From assembly GCA_905236815.1 (NCBI GenBank), contig CAJOPE010000018.1, forward strand, positions 1 through 42,862: DNA of 42,862 nucleotides, given 5' to 3'. This document shows positions 19,360-27,642 of this stretch, piece after piece. The stretch comes from an uncultured Prevotella sp. Its GTDB lineage: Bacteria; Bacteroidota; Bacteroidia; Bacteroidales; Bacteroidaceae. The translations under genes were made by a program, and so were the position numbers. The first letter of the stretch is position 1, and every line of letters begins with the position of its first letter. Below the pieces are notes generated by a model. It saw only the letters and a program-made list of their open reading frames with translations, was not told the origin of the DNA and did no database searches.

Positions 19360-19917
19360 TTACTTTTCTCTTATTAGCTCATCTAGAATTGATACTTTAG
19401 ACAAGCTCTTATCCAAATCTATTTTATTCTTCCCAACAAATTTATTAAATCTCCTATACTTATCATTATGTTCTGTCGAGATAAATTCCGTGATTTTATT
19501 TCCTTGCAAATCATAAATGCCAAAATATTCAGGACAGCCAGTTCCACAACAATTTAGCGCTCCATACAAGAACAAATAATATGATTGAGTCCCCTTTACA
19601 ATACTAAGATCTAAAATAGGAATTTGGGAGATTACCAACTCACTATTATCTTTTGCACATACATTAATTTGTCTATTACTGATAACAATGTTCTTTACAA
19701 ATTCCTTATCAATAAAAATACTAAGAGTTTGCCTTACCACTGTTGGATTCTGCATCAACAATTCATTTGTTTGAACTGAGTCTTGAATATAATATGTTTT
19801 AAAACTTACCATATAATCATTATAACAACAATGTTTAACAATGCTATCATTATCTATTCTCTTAGAGTTCACTTCTATAGAGAAAACTAAAAATAACAAT
19901 AAAAGAAAAATTCTCAT
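19360..19917 (-). CDS. Hypothetical secreted protein, Cys-containing
   Basis: Signal peptide MRIFLLLLFLVFSIEVNS; 'GALNCCGTGCPEYFGIYDLQGNKI'; promoter TTTG-N19-TACTTTTG (minus, 20028-19998). Confidence 0.6.
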   Translation of the reverse strand: MRIFLLLLFLVFSIEVNSKRIDNDSIVKHCCYNDYMVSFKTYYIQDSVQTNELLMQNPTVVRQTLSIFIDKEFVKNIVISNRQINVCAKDNSELVISQIPILDLSIVKGTQSYYLFLYGALNCCGTGCPEYFGIYDLQGNKITEFISTEHNDKYRRFNKFVGKNKIDLDKSLSKVSILDELIREK

Positions 19918-20077
19918 TAACTATTTATTATAGAATGCTCCAATTTGAGGAAATGCATCCGTCAATAGGTTTAAATATCATTTACTACTTATTACCGCAA
20001 AAGTAGATAAAAAAAAATCATAATCAAAGAATAACAACAAAAAACTACTTAATAGTTTTAATACATCTACTAAGTAA

Positions 20078-20113
20078 ATCTAAAAAATTACCCCCCCGAC
20101 TCACGTCGAGGGG
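20078..20113 (-). terminator. Intrinsic terminator downstream of galE (CCCCTCGACGTGAGTCGGGGGGG + T-rich tail)
   Basis: Minus-strand hairpin followed by TAATTTTTTTAG. Confidence 0.75.
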
Positions 20114-20167
20114 CAACAACAACACAAACACAAAATATAGTCCGCTTATGCGGATCTATTAATATCT

Positions 20168-21208
20168 TTACATAACTCCGTCTTCACGAAGTTTCTGCTG
20201 CCATTTCCAAGCACTGGCGAGAACATCCTCCAGCGGAGTATCTGCCTTCCAACCAAGCACCTTGTTGGCCTTAGAGCAATCACCCCAGATTTTCTCGATA
20301 TCACCCTCACGACGAGGACCATATTTCCAGTTCAGTTTCACACCTGTTGCCTTCTCGAAGGTTTCAACGATTTCTAATGTTGAATCGCCCTTACCTGTAC
20401 CGATATTGAAATAATCGATTTCTGGAGAATCAGCATCATCCAATACACGACGCATAGCTGCGACATGAGCCTTTGCCAAATCTACTACATAGATGTAGTC
20501 ACGGATACACGTCTTATCAGGAGTATCATAGTCGTTACCAAAGATGGTGAGTTCCTTGCGGATGCCCATCGCAGTCTGAGTAACGTATGGAATCAAGTTG
20601 TTTGGCACACCATTTGGCAACTCACCGATGAGCGCTGTAGGATGTGCGCCAATTGGGTTAAAATATCTCAAAATGATACTCTTGATTGGAGCACCACTGT
20701 GAATATAATCATAAATAATCTGCTCGTTAACCTCCTTGGTATTACCATAAGGAGAAGTAGCTTTCTGATGAGGAGCGCTCTCTGTTACAGGGAGATTCTC
20801 AGGTTTTGGCTGACCATAAACAGTACAACTTGAAGAGAAGATAATTCCCTTTACATTGTATTCAGACATCAACTCGAGAAGATTTACGAGAGAAACCACA
20901 TTATTGCGATAATATAGTAAAGGTTTCTGCACACTCTCTCCTACAGCCTTAGAGGCTGCAAAGTGGATGATACCTTCTATATCTGGATATTTCTTCAAAA
21001 CACCTTCGGTTGCTTCCTTGTCTCGGAGATCCACCTGTTCGAATGCAGGACGAACACCTGTAATTTTCTCGATACCATCGAGAACTTCGATCTTAGAATT
21101 ACTTAGATTATCGATAATGACCACCTTGTAGCCAGCTTCAATAAGTTCAACTGTTGTGTGGCTTCCTATGAAACCAGTACCACCAGTAACTAAAATTGTC
21201 TGTTTCAT
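20168..21208 (-). CDS. galE: UDP-glucose 4-epimerase
   Basis: 'VTGGTGFIGSHTTVELIEAGY', 'SSSCTVYGQP', 'SPYGNTK', 'LRYFNPIGAHP'. Confidence 0.96.
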   Translation of the reverse strand: MKQTILVTGGTGFIGSHTTVELIEAGYKVVIIDNLSNSKIEVLDGIEKITGVRPAFEQVDLRDKEATEGVLKKYPDIEGIIHFAASKAVGESVQKPLLYYRNNVVSLVNLLELMSEYNVKGIIFSSSCTVYGQPKPENLPVTESAPHQKATSPYGNTKEVNEQIIYDYIHSGAPIKSIILRYFNPIGAHPTALIGELPNGVPNNLIPYVTQTAMGIRKELTIFGNDYDTPDKTCIRDYIYVVDLAKAHVAAMRRVLDDADSPEIDYFNIGTGKGDSTLEIVETFEKATGVKLNWKYGPRREGDIEKIWGDCSKANKVLGWKADTPLEDVLASAWKWQQKLREDGVM

Positions 21209-21265
21209 ATATTAACTCGGTTTATGTTGAAGTAGATGCCTTAGCATCATATATCATTCAACGAC

Positions 21266-21299
21266 AAAGGTACGCATTTTTATCGAAATGCGTACCTTT
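21266..21299. terminator. 14-bp perfect hairpin AAAGGTACGCATTT-TTATCG-AAATGCGTACCTTT between rnfA and galE
   Basis: Perfect stem; contains the galE-facing TACCTTTG box (21265-21272, minus). Confidence 0.7.
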
Positions 21300-21326
21300 T
21301 ATCATATTTTTTTTCTACGAATTTGC

Positions 21327-21929
21327 TTAGTTCAAACCGAAGAGAGTCTTAAGTCCTCCCTCTAAGCCAGAGAAGCCCATGAAGGAGAGTGCAAGCAAAC
21401 CAGCAGTGATGAGAACAATGCTCATGCCCTGCATACCCTTAGGTATCTTAACAAGTTCCTGCTGCTCACGAATACCAGCAAACAATACCAGTGAGAGTGC
21501 AAAACCAATCGCAGTTGAGAAAGCGTAAACAACACTCTCCATCAGGGTGTAGTCTTTCTGAATAACGAGGATTGCAACACCCAGCACTGCACAGTTAGTG
21601 GTGATCAGTGGAAGGAAAATACCCAATGCCTGATACAAACTTGGAGACACTTTCTTTAAAATGATTTCAACCATCTGAACAAGGGCTGCAATCACAAGGA
21701 TGAAAGACAATGTCTGAAGATACTGAAGTCCGAATGGTTCTAGAACCAATTTCTGAACCAAATAGGTAACGATAGTAGCAAGCACCAACACGAAAGTTAC
21801 GGCTGCACCCATACCAAGTGCTGTATCAATCTTCTTGGAAACACCTAGGAAAGGACAGATTCCAAGGAACTGTGACAACACGATGTTGTTCACAAAGATT
21901 GCAGAGATAAATATCAATAAATATTCCAT
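21327..21929 (-). CDS. rnfA: Rnf electron transport complex subunit A
   Basis: 'NNIVLSQFLGICPFLGVSKK', 'TTNCAVLGVAIL'. Confidence 0.95.
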   Translation of the reverse strand: MEYLLIFISAIFVNNIVLSQFLGICPFLGVSKKIDTALGMGAAVTFVLVLATIVTYLVQKLVLEPFGLQYLQTLSFILVIAALVQMVEIILKKVSPSLYQALGIFLPLITTNCAVLGVAILVIQKDYTLMESVVYAFSTAIGFALSLVLFAGIREQQELVKIPKGMQGMSIVLITAGLLALSFMGFSGLEGGLKTLFGLN

Positions 21930-21944
21930 AATTGTTTCTTTTTA

Positions 21945-22529
21945 TTAGCCTCTAATCTTGTTAATGATTGCCACTAGATAACCCAATGTGAGGAAGGCTC
22001 CTGGAGGAAGAACGAAGAGAAGGATATTAGTGGTTTCTGGTAATAATGTGATACCAAAAACGCTTCCTGCACCGAGAATCTCACGTACTATACCCAGAAG
22101 TGTAAGACCAAAGGTAAAACCAAGTCCAATGCCAATACCATCAAAGATACTTGCCAATGGTGAATTCTTACAAGCGAAACTCTCTGCACGACCCAGAATA
22201 ATACAGTTTACAACAATCAGTGGGATATAAATACCCAAAGCCTTGTTGATACTGTCGGGTGCATAAGCATTCATAAACATCTGAAGGATAGTTACGAATG
22301 CAGCTATCACAACAATGAATACAGGGATGCGGACCATATCTGGTGTGATCTTCTTGATGCAAGAGATCACAAAGTTGGTGCAGATCAATACTGCCATAGT
22401 GGCAAGTCCCATACTAAGTCCATTGATGGCACTAGTAGTGGTAGCCAGTGTAGGACACATACCAAGGAAAAGCACAAAGACAGGATTCTCCTTGATAAGT
22501 CCATTCATTAATATTTTAATGTTACTCAT
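21945..22529 (-). CDS. rnfE: Rnf electron transport complex subunit E
   Basis: 'ENPVFVLFLGMCPTLATTTSAINGLSMGLA', 'VVNCIILGRAESFA'. Confidence 0.95.
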   Translation of the reverse strand: MSNIKILMNGLIKENPVFVLFLGMCPTLATTTSAINGLSMGLATMAVLICTNFVISCIKKITPDMVRIPVFIVVIAAFVTILQMFMNAYAPDSINKALGIYIPLIVVNCIILGRAESFACKNSPLASIFDGIGIGLGFTFGLTLLGIVREILGAGSVFGITLLPETTNILLFVLPPGAFLTLGYLVAIINKIRG

Positions 22530-22553
22530 ATCTTAATAATGAATTATTATGAT

Positions 22554-23186
22554 TTATGAATGTGCCTGCTTGCTGGCACCTGTATCGCCATCAGCACCCT
22601 TTTTGGTATAAACAGCATAAGCCTGGTTGATAGCCTTGAGGAAGGCACGACTGGTAATAGTACTTGCTGTGATAGCATCAACAGCATTGCCACTCTTGTC
22701 GTCCTTGCTAACATGCAGGTTGCCATCCTTAGGATTCTTACCTATCACACTACCCTTTCCGTCAGCCTGGAACCAGGTATCTGCCTTAGCTCCAAGACCT
22801 GGAGTCTCAGATGTCTGAAGAATAGTATAGCCAAGGATTTTTCCATCTGGGTCGAAACCTACCAATACTTTCAAGTCACCGCCAAAGCCTCCAGTAGTAC
22901 TTTCCACTGCAGCTCCGAGCACCTTGCCACTATTATCTGTACAATTATGAATGGTAAATGCTACCTCCTTGCCATCAACAGACTCTTTCACTTCCTGTGG
23001 ATCGGCAACCTTCACATTATCACTCTTCATTACCTCCTTGATGCCGGCAGCAAGAGTCTTCTGTGCCTTCTCAGCAATAGGTCCTTCGGTGAGATGGTTC
23101 ACATAAGCAAGCAGAGCACCCATAATGAGGGCAACACCTACTAGAACCAACACCATATTTGTTAAAGATGATTGAAGTTTTTGCAT
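22554..23186 (-). CDS. rnfG: Rnf electron transport complex subunit G (FMN-binding)
   Basis: FMN_bind region 'TSETPGLGAKAD' and 'VDAITASTITSRAF'. Confidence 0.93.
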   Translation of the reverse strand: MQKLQSSLTNMVLVLVGVALIMGALLAYVNHLTEGPIAEKAQKTLAAGIKEVMKSDNVKVADPQEVKESVDGKEVAFTIHNCTDNSGKVLGAAVESTTGGFGGDLKVLVGFDPDGKILGYTILQTSETPGLGAKADTWFQADGKGSVIGKNPKDGNLHVSKDDKSGNAVDAITASTITSRAFLKAINQAYAVYTKKGADGDTGASKQAHS

Positions 23187-23221
23187 CTTTATATTCTTTA
23201 ATGATGAATTAAAACAATGAA

Positions 23222-24220
23222 TTAGGCCTTGTTTGGCTTCTCGCCGAAACGCTTTGGTTTAACATAGTGATTGATGAGTGGTGTGAAACCATTCATAATA
23301 AGAATAGCGAAGCTCATTCCCTCTGGATAGCTACCCCAGTTACGAATCACGATTGTGAGGAAACCGATGGCTACACCATAGATGAGCATACCCTTATGAG
23401 TCATTGGACTAGTTACATAATCAGTTGCCATAAAGATAGCACCGAGCATCAAGCCACCGCTCAAAATCACTGTGAATGGATCTGCATAAGCAGGATTTGC
23501 CAAGTGCATTAAACCTGAGAATACAAATACAGTAGCAATGATTGATACTGGTATATGCCATGTGATTACCTTCTTCCAAAGTAGATAAGCCAAACCTACC
23601 AACAGTGCCAATGCACAAATCTCACCAATTGTACCTGCACCAGCATTAGGGTTCATACCCAAAAGCAACTGAGTGGCATCAGGAATCTGCTTAAGCAAAG
23701 AATCATTACCGCTCTTGATTGCCTCCTTCATAATTGCAAGAGGAGTAGCTCCTGTCTGAGCATCGAGATAGCTACCGAGCTGTCCAGCTACAGGCCATGA
23801 GGTCATCTGTGCAGGGAAGCTCACTAAGAGGAAGCATCGACCAACAAGTGCAGGGTTGAAAGGATTGTTACCCAATCCACCAAATGTCATCTTACCAATA
23901 CCGATAGCAACCAAAGCTCCCAAAAGGATGATCCATACAGGAAGGTTACTAGGAAGGTTCATACCCAAAAGGATACCAGTAACAATGGCAGAACCATCCA
24001 TAAGTGAAGGCTCAACCTTAAGAAGATATTTTGAAATTGCCCACTCAAAGAAAACGCAGGCAGCCACACTAGAAAGCAGAACAACTGCAGAACCCAGTCC
24101 GAAATAGACAAGAGAAACGATGATAGCAGGAAGAAGTGCAATGACAACGCCATACATATTCTTCTCTACCGACTCATTTCCATGGGCGTGTGGTGAAAGA
24201 GAAACTATTAGTTTTCCCAT
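23222..24220 (-). CDS. rnfD: Rnf electron transport complex subunit D
   Basis: 'DGSAIVTGILLGMNLPSNLPVW', 'GGLGNNPFNPALVGRCFLLVSFP', 'TGATPL'. Confidence 0.95.
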   Translation of the reverse strand: MGKLIVSLSPHAHGNESVEKNMYGVVIALLPAIIVSLVYFGLGSAVVLLSSVAACVFFEWAISKYLLKVEPSLMDGSAIVTGILLGMNLPSNLPVWIILLGALVAIGIGKMTFGGLGNNPFNPALVGRCFLLVSFPAQMTSWPVAGQLGSYLDAQTGATPLAIMKEAIKSGNDSLLKQIPDATQLLLGMNPNAGAGTIGEICALALLVGLAYLLWKKVITWHIPVSIIATVFVFSGLMHLANPAYADPFTVILSGGLMLGAIFMATDYVTSPMTHKGMLIYGVAIGFLTIVIRNWGSYPEGMSFAILIMNGFTPLINHYVKPKRFGEKPNKA

Positions 24221-24249
24221 TTTATTTATTTGCTATTTTTTATTAATAA

Positions 24250-25641
24250 TTACTTAGCTGCCTCGGCTTTCTTTGCCTCAGCTTCAGCCTTTGCCTTTGC
24301 AGCACGCTCGCGGATAATGCCCATCACAGCTCCCTTACCCTGAAGGATATTATCGAGGATTGGTCGATGAGAAGGACAGGTAAACTGACAGCTTCCACAA
24401 GAGATGCAAGAAACAACTTCCTCATTCTCCAGACGCTCATAGTTCTGCATATCAGAGAGGGTTGCGAGCAAATATGGCTCAAGACCCATAGGACAAGCAT
24501 CCACACATTTTCCACAACGGATACATGGCTGAATAGCCTTACGATGTGCATCATCACCAGTAAGCACTGTGATAGAGTTAGTTCCCTTGCAAACTGGTAC
24601 ATCCAGACTCAGGATAGCCTTTCCCATCATTGGACCACCAGCAAGCACCTTGTTGTCGCCCTCTGGTAAACCGCCACAATATTCAATCATCTGAGAGAAT
24701 GGGGTTCCCATACGAACGAGGAAGTTTCCAGGGTTCTTTACCTGCTTACCAGTTACTGTTGTATAGCGTTCAAAGAGAGGCTTATTCTTCATAACAGCCT
24801 GATAAACAGCATAAGCAGTACCAACATTCTGAACAATTGCTCCAACATTGACAGGAATAGCAGGAGGGGCAGGAACCTGACGGTTGATTACTGCATCAAC
24901 CAACTGCTTCTCACCACCCTGAGGATACTTTGTCTTCAAAGGAACTACCTCTACACGAGAATTGCCAGCAGTCTTCTGAGTTAGCAACTCGATAGCCTGT
25001 GGTTTGTTCTCCTCAATACCGATATAGCCTTTCTCAACTTTGGCAGCCTTCATCAAGAGATCAAGACCCACGAGAATCTCATCAGCATGTTCCATCATCA
25101 AACGATAGTCAGCAGTGATATATGGCTCACACTCTACCGCATTGATGATTACGCACTCAGCCTTTGCTCCAGGAGGAGGACAAAGTTTGATAAAGGTTGG
25201 GAAACCTGCACCACCCATACCAGTGACACCAGCCACCTTAATACGGTTTACTATTTCCTCTGGGGTAAGCTCAGGATGAGCCTCGAGAGTTTCCAACTCC
25301 TCACTACGGTCGATATTCTCTTCCCATTCATCACCTTCTACATTGATGATGATGGCAGGCTTGCGATAACCTGTAGCATCAATAACTGTATCTATCTTTG
25401 CGACAGTTCCTGACACAGAACTGTAGATAGGAGCACTTACAAAACCACCTGCTTCAGCAATAAGTGTACCCACCTTTACTTTAGCACCACGTTCAACAAC
25501 AGGTTTAGCAGGAGCACCGATGTGCTGACTTAAAGGGAAAATTGCTACCTTTGGAAGTTCGGCTGTTTTAGTTGCAACCTCTGAGGTAAGTTTATTCTCC
25601 TCAGGATGCACACCACCTATTTTAAATGTATGTAAATTCAT
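24250..25641 (-). CDS. rnfC: Rnf electron transport complex subunit C
   Basis: 'GGVHPEENKLTSEVATK', 'GMGGAGFPTFIKL', two CxxCxxCxxxCP clusters, Ala/Lys/Glu-rich tail. Confidence 0.95.
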   Translation of the reverse strand: MNLHTFKIGGVHPEENKLTSEVATKTAELPKVAIFPLSQHIGAPAKPVVERGAKVKVGTLIAEAGGFVSAPIYSSVSGTVAKIDTVIDATGYRKPAIIINVEGDEWEENIDRSEELETLEAHPELTPEEIVNRIKVAGVTGMGGAGFPTFIKLCPPPGAKAECVIINAVECEPYITADYRLMMEHADEILVGLDLLMKAAKVEKGYIGIEENKPQAIELLTQKTAGNSRVEVVPLKTKYPQGGEKQLVDAVINRQVPAPPAIPVNVGAIVQNVGTAYAVYQAVMKNKPLFERYTTVTGKQVKNPGNFLVRMGTPFSQMIEYCGGLPEGDNKVLAGGPMMGKAILSLDVPVCKGTNSITVLTGDDAHRKAIQPCIRCGKCVDACPMGLEPYLLATLSDMQNYERLENEEVVSCISCGSCQFTCPSHRPILDNILQGKGAVMGIIRERAAKAKAEAEAKKAEAAK

Positions 25642-25643
25642 CC

Positions 25644-26525
25644 TTATGCCTCCTCTTTAACTGTTTCCGAAGCAACTTCAGCAACAGGCTGAGCCTTCTT
25701 CACAGGGAAATTAACCTTGACAATAGCACCTGTTGGGCACTCGTCAACACACTTTGTACACATACGGCACTTATTGAAGTCGATGTAGCTAACATTGTTG
25801 GCAATAGTGATAGCCTCAAACTTGCACACCTTCTCACACTTGCCACATCCGATGCAGGCAACATTACAAGCCTTCTTGGCAACAGCGCCCTTGTCCTTGT
25901 TCACGCACTGTACATAAACTCGGCGACCCTTAGGACCCTTCTTGCGAAGTTCGATAATGTGACGAGAACAAGCCTTGGCACATGCACCACAAGAAGTACA
26001 CTTCTCCTCATCGACCTCAGGAAGACCAGTTTCAGGATTCATGTGGATAGCATCAAACTGACAAGCTCTAGTACAATCGCCGCAACCCAAACAGCCGAAA
26101 CCACAGCCTGTCTCACCAGCACCAGTGGAATTCATAGCTGCACAAGTCTGCAAGCCATCATACTCAGCAATGCGAGGACGATTCTCGCAACTACCATTAC
26201 ATCTCACTACAGCTACCATAGGCTCAGAATTGGCCATAGCCATACCAAGCAAATCGGCAACCTGTCCCATAATGTCATCGCCACCTACAGGACAGCGAAG
26301 TCCATCAAGAGAACCAGCATCAGCACCCTTTACCAGCGCCTCAGCCATATTGGAGCAACCTGCGAAACCACAGCCACCACAATTGGCACCTGGCAGCAAT
26401 TCTGCAACCTGGCCGATACGAGGGTCTTCATGCACAGCAAATTTCTTAGATACGACATACAAGATTACAGAAGCAATCAATGCAATCGCACCAAGAACCA
26501 ATACTGCAGTTAAAATAAAGTTCAT
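25644..26525 (-). CDS. rnfB: Rnf electron transport complex subunit B (Fe-S); start likely at MNFILTAVLVLG
   Basis: 'GANCGGCGFAGC' plus four CxxCxxCxxxC ferredoxin motifs; the track start at 26558 overlaps rseC. Confidence 0.93.
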   Translation of the reverse strand: MNFILTAVLVLGAIALIASVILYVVSKKFAVHEDPRIGQVAELLPGANCGGCGFAGCSNMAEALVKGADAGSLDGLRCPVGGDDIMGQVADLLGMAMANSEPMVAVVRCNGSCENRPRIAEYDGLQTCAAMNSTGAGETGCGFGCLGCGDCTRACQFDAIHMNPETGLPEVDEEKCTSCGACAKACSRHIIELRKKGPKGRRVYVQCVNKDKGAVAKKACNVACIGCGKCEKVCKFEAITIANNVSYIDFNKCRMCTKCVDECPTGAIVKVNFPVKKAQPVAEVASETVKEEA

Positions 26526-26547
26526 AATTTTTTGTATTTGTTTTAGA

Positions 26548-26961
26548 TTATTTTTCAATCGTAAAATACACTTGGCGACTAATCTTATTTCTCATTACAT
26601 ATATAATAAGGTAATAAGGTACCAGAATTCCTAACGCCGCCAAGGCTGAGTAGAGTTCATTCTTGGTAGTAGCCCCAACGATCATAAGTGCTGCCATTAG
26701 AAGTATCAACGGATAGCCATAGCCATAAAGCACAGCCCTAAAGCCTGTTGAATTCTCTGTTGAAATGGTCACACTCTCTCCTACTTTATAATTCAAGGCA
26801 TTAGTATCGGTGATGTCCACCATCTTCTCTTTCGACTCTGAAGCTGAACAATGTCCAGCCACTTTACAGCCCGCACACGCAGAAGACTGAAGAATACGAA
26901 CATGCACACAGTCGTTCTCCACCGATTCTATTATACCAGAATGTTTTATCTTGTTGCTCAT
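26548..26961 (-). CDS. rseC: RseC/SoxR-reducing-system protein
   Basis: 'VRILQSSACAGCKVAGHCSASESKEK' Cys motif, two C-terminal TM helices, first gene of the rnf operon. Confidence 0.88.
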   Translation of the reverse strand: MSNKIKHSGIIESVENDCVHVRILQSSACAGCKVAGHCSASESKEKMVDITDTNALNYKVGESVTISTENSTGFRAVLYGYGYPLILLMAALMIVGATTKNELYSALAALGILVPYYLIIYVMRNKISRQVYFTIEK

Positions 26962-27015
26962 GTTGTTTAGAAGTAATAAAGCTCAAGGCATTTTGCAAAC
27001 TCGAGTTTACAAATG

Positions 27016-27046
27016 CAAAGATACTATATTCTTGGAAAACGACAAA
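27016..27046 (-). promoter_or_regulatory. rnf operon promoter TTTG-N19-TATCTTTG
   Basis: CAAAGATA (27016-27023) and CAAA (27043-27046) on the plus strand. Confidence 0.65.
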
Positions 27047-27117
27047 TAAAAATTAATAAAAATAATGGCAAACGCCTAAAAAAAAAGGAAAAGAGCGGAT
27101 AATTAAAAAATAATTAA

Positions 27118-27125
27118 TATCTTTG
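27118..27125 (+). promoter_or_regulatory. -7 promoter element TATCTTTG
   Basis: TAnnTTTG ~30 nt upstream of the 27157 ATG. Confidence 0.5.
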
Positions 27126-27156
27126 CATTGTAATCTTATTTAATGCAAGTAAAAAA

Positions 27157-27597
27157 ATGAAAGCAACTGATCAAACCAAACAGCAAATTGAGCGTTTCAT
27201 CCGCAAGGTAAGCGAAAAGTTTCCTGCCGACAACGAGACGGGAATTATGACAGATATTCACGTTCGCGTTTCTCAAGATAGTGGTGAACTTCTTGCCTTC
27301 AACGACGACGATGAAGAAATTACAAGATGCGTAGTTGAACAGTGGATTGACAACAAGGACGAGAATTTCTATGAGGAGATCACTGCTACCTTGCGTGAAG
27401 AATTCAAAAAATGTCATAACCAGATAGACGAGATGGGTATTCTTAAGCCATATAGTTTCGTACTTGAGGATGACGACAAGGAGAATATCGCTGAAATTTA
27501 TGTTGCCGATGACGACACCATTATCCTAGGCGGAGACCTAATGGAAGGTCTGGACAAGGATCTCGATCATTTCCTGGATGACTTATTTAAAGACTAA
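27157..27597 (+). CDS. Conserved-looking acidic hypothetical protein
   Basis: Intact ORF with promoter and terminator; D/E-rich C-terminus. Confidence 0.7.
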   Translation: MKATDQTKQQIERFIRKVSEKFPADNETGIMTDIHVRVSQDSGELLAFNDDDEEITRCVVEQWIDNKDENFYEEITATLREEFKKCHNQIDEMGILKPYSFVLEDDDKENIAEIYVADDDTIILGGDLMEGLDKDLDHFLDDLFKD

Positions 27598-27600
27598 ATA

Positions 27601-27642
27601 ATAAAAGTAAAGGCTAAGTTATAACTTAGCCTTTACTTTTAT
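27601..27642. terminator. Perfect 42-bp palindrome acting as bidirectional terminator
   Basis: ATAAAAGTAAAGGCTAAGTTATAACTTAGCCTTTACTTTTAT equals its reverse complement; lies between convergent genes. Confidence 0.85.

Noticed and set aside
22532-22562. AT-rich AATGAATTATTATGATTTATGAATG between rnfE and rnfG
   Set aside because: Short operon linker; symmetry expected from AT richness
25626-26513. 295-aa plus-strand ORF
   Set aside because: Antisense shadow of rnfB, which has unmistakable Fe-S motifs
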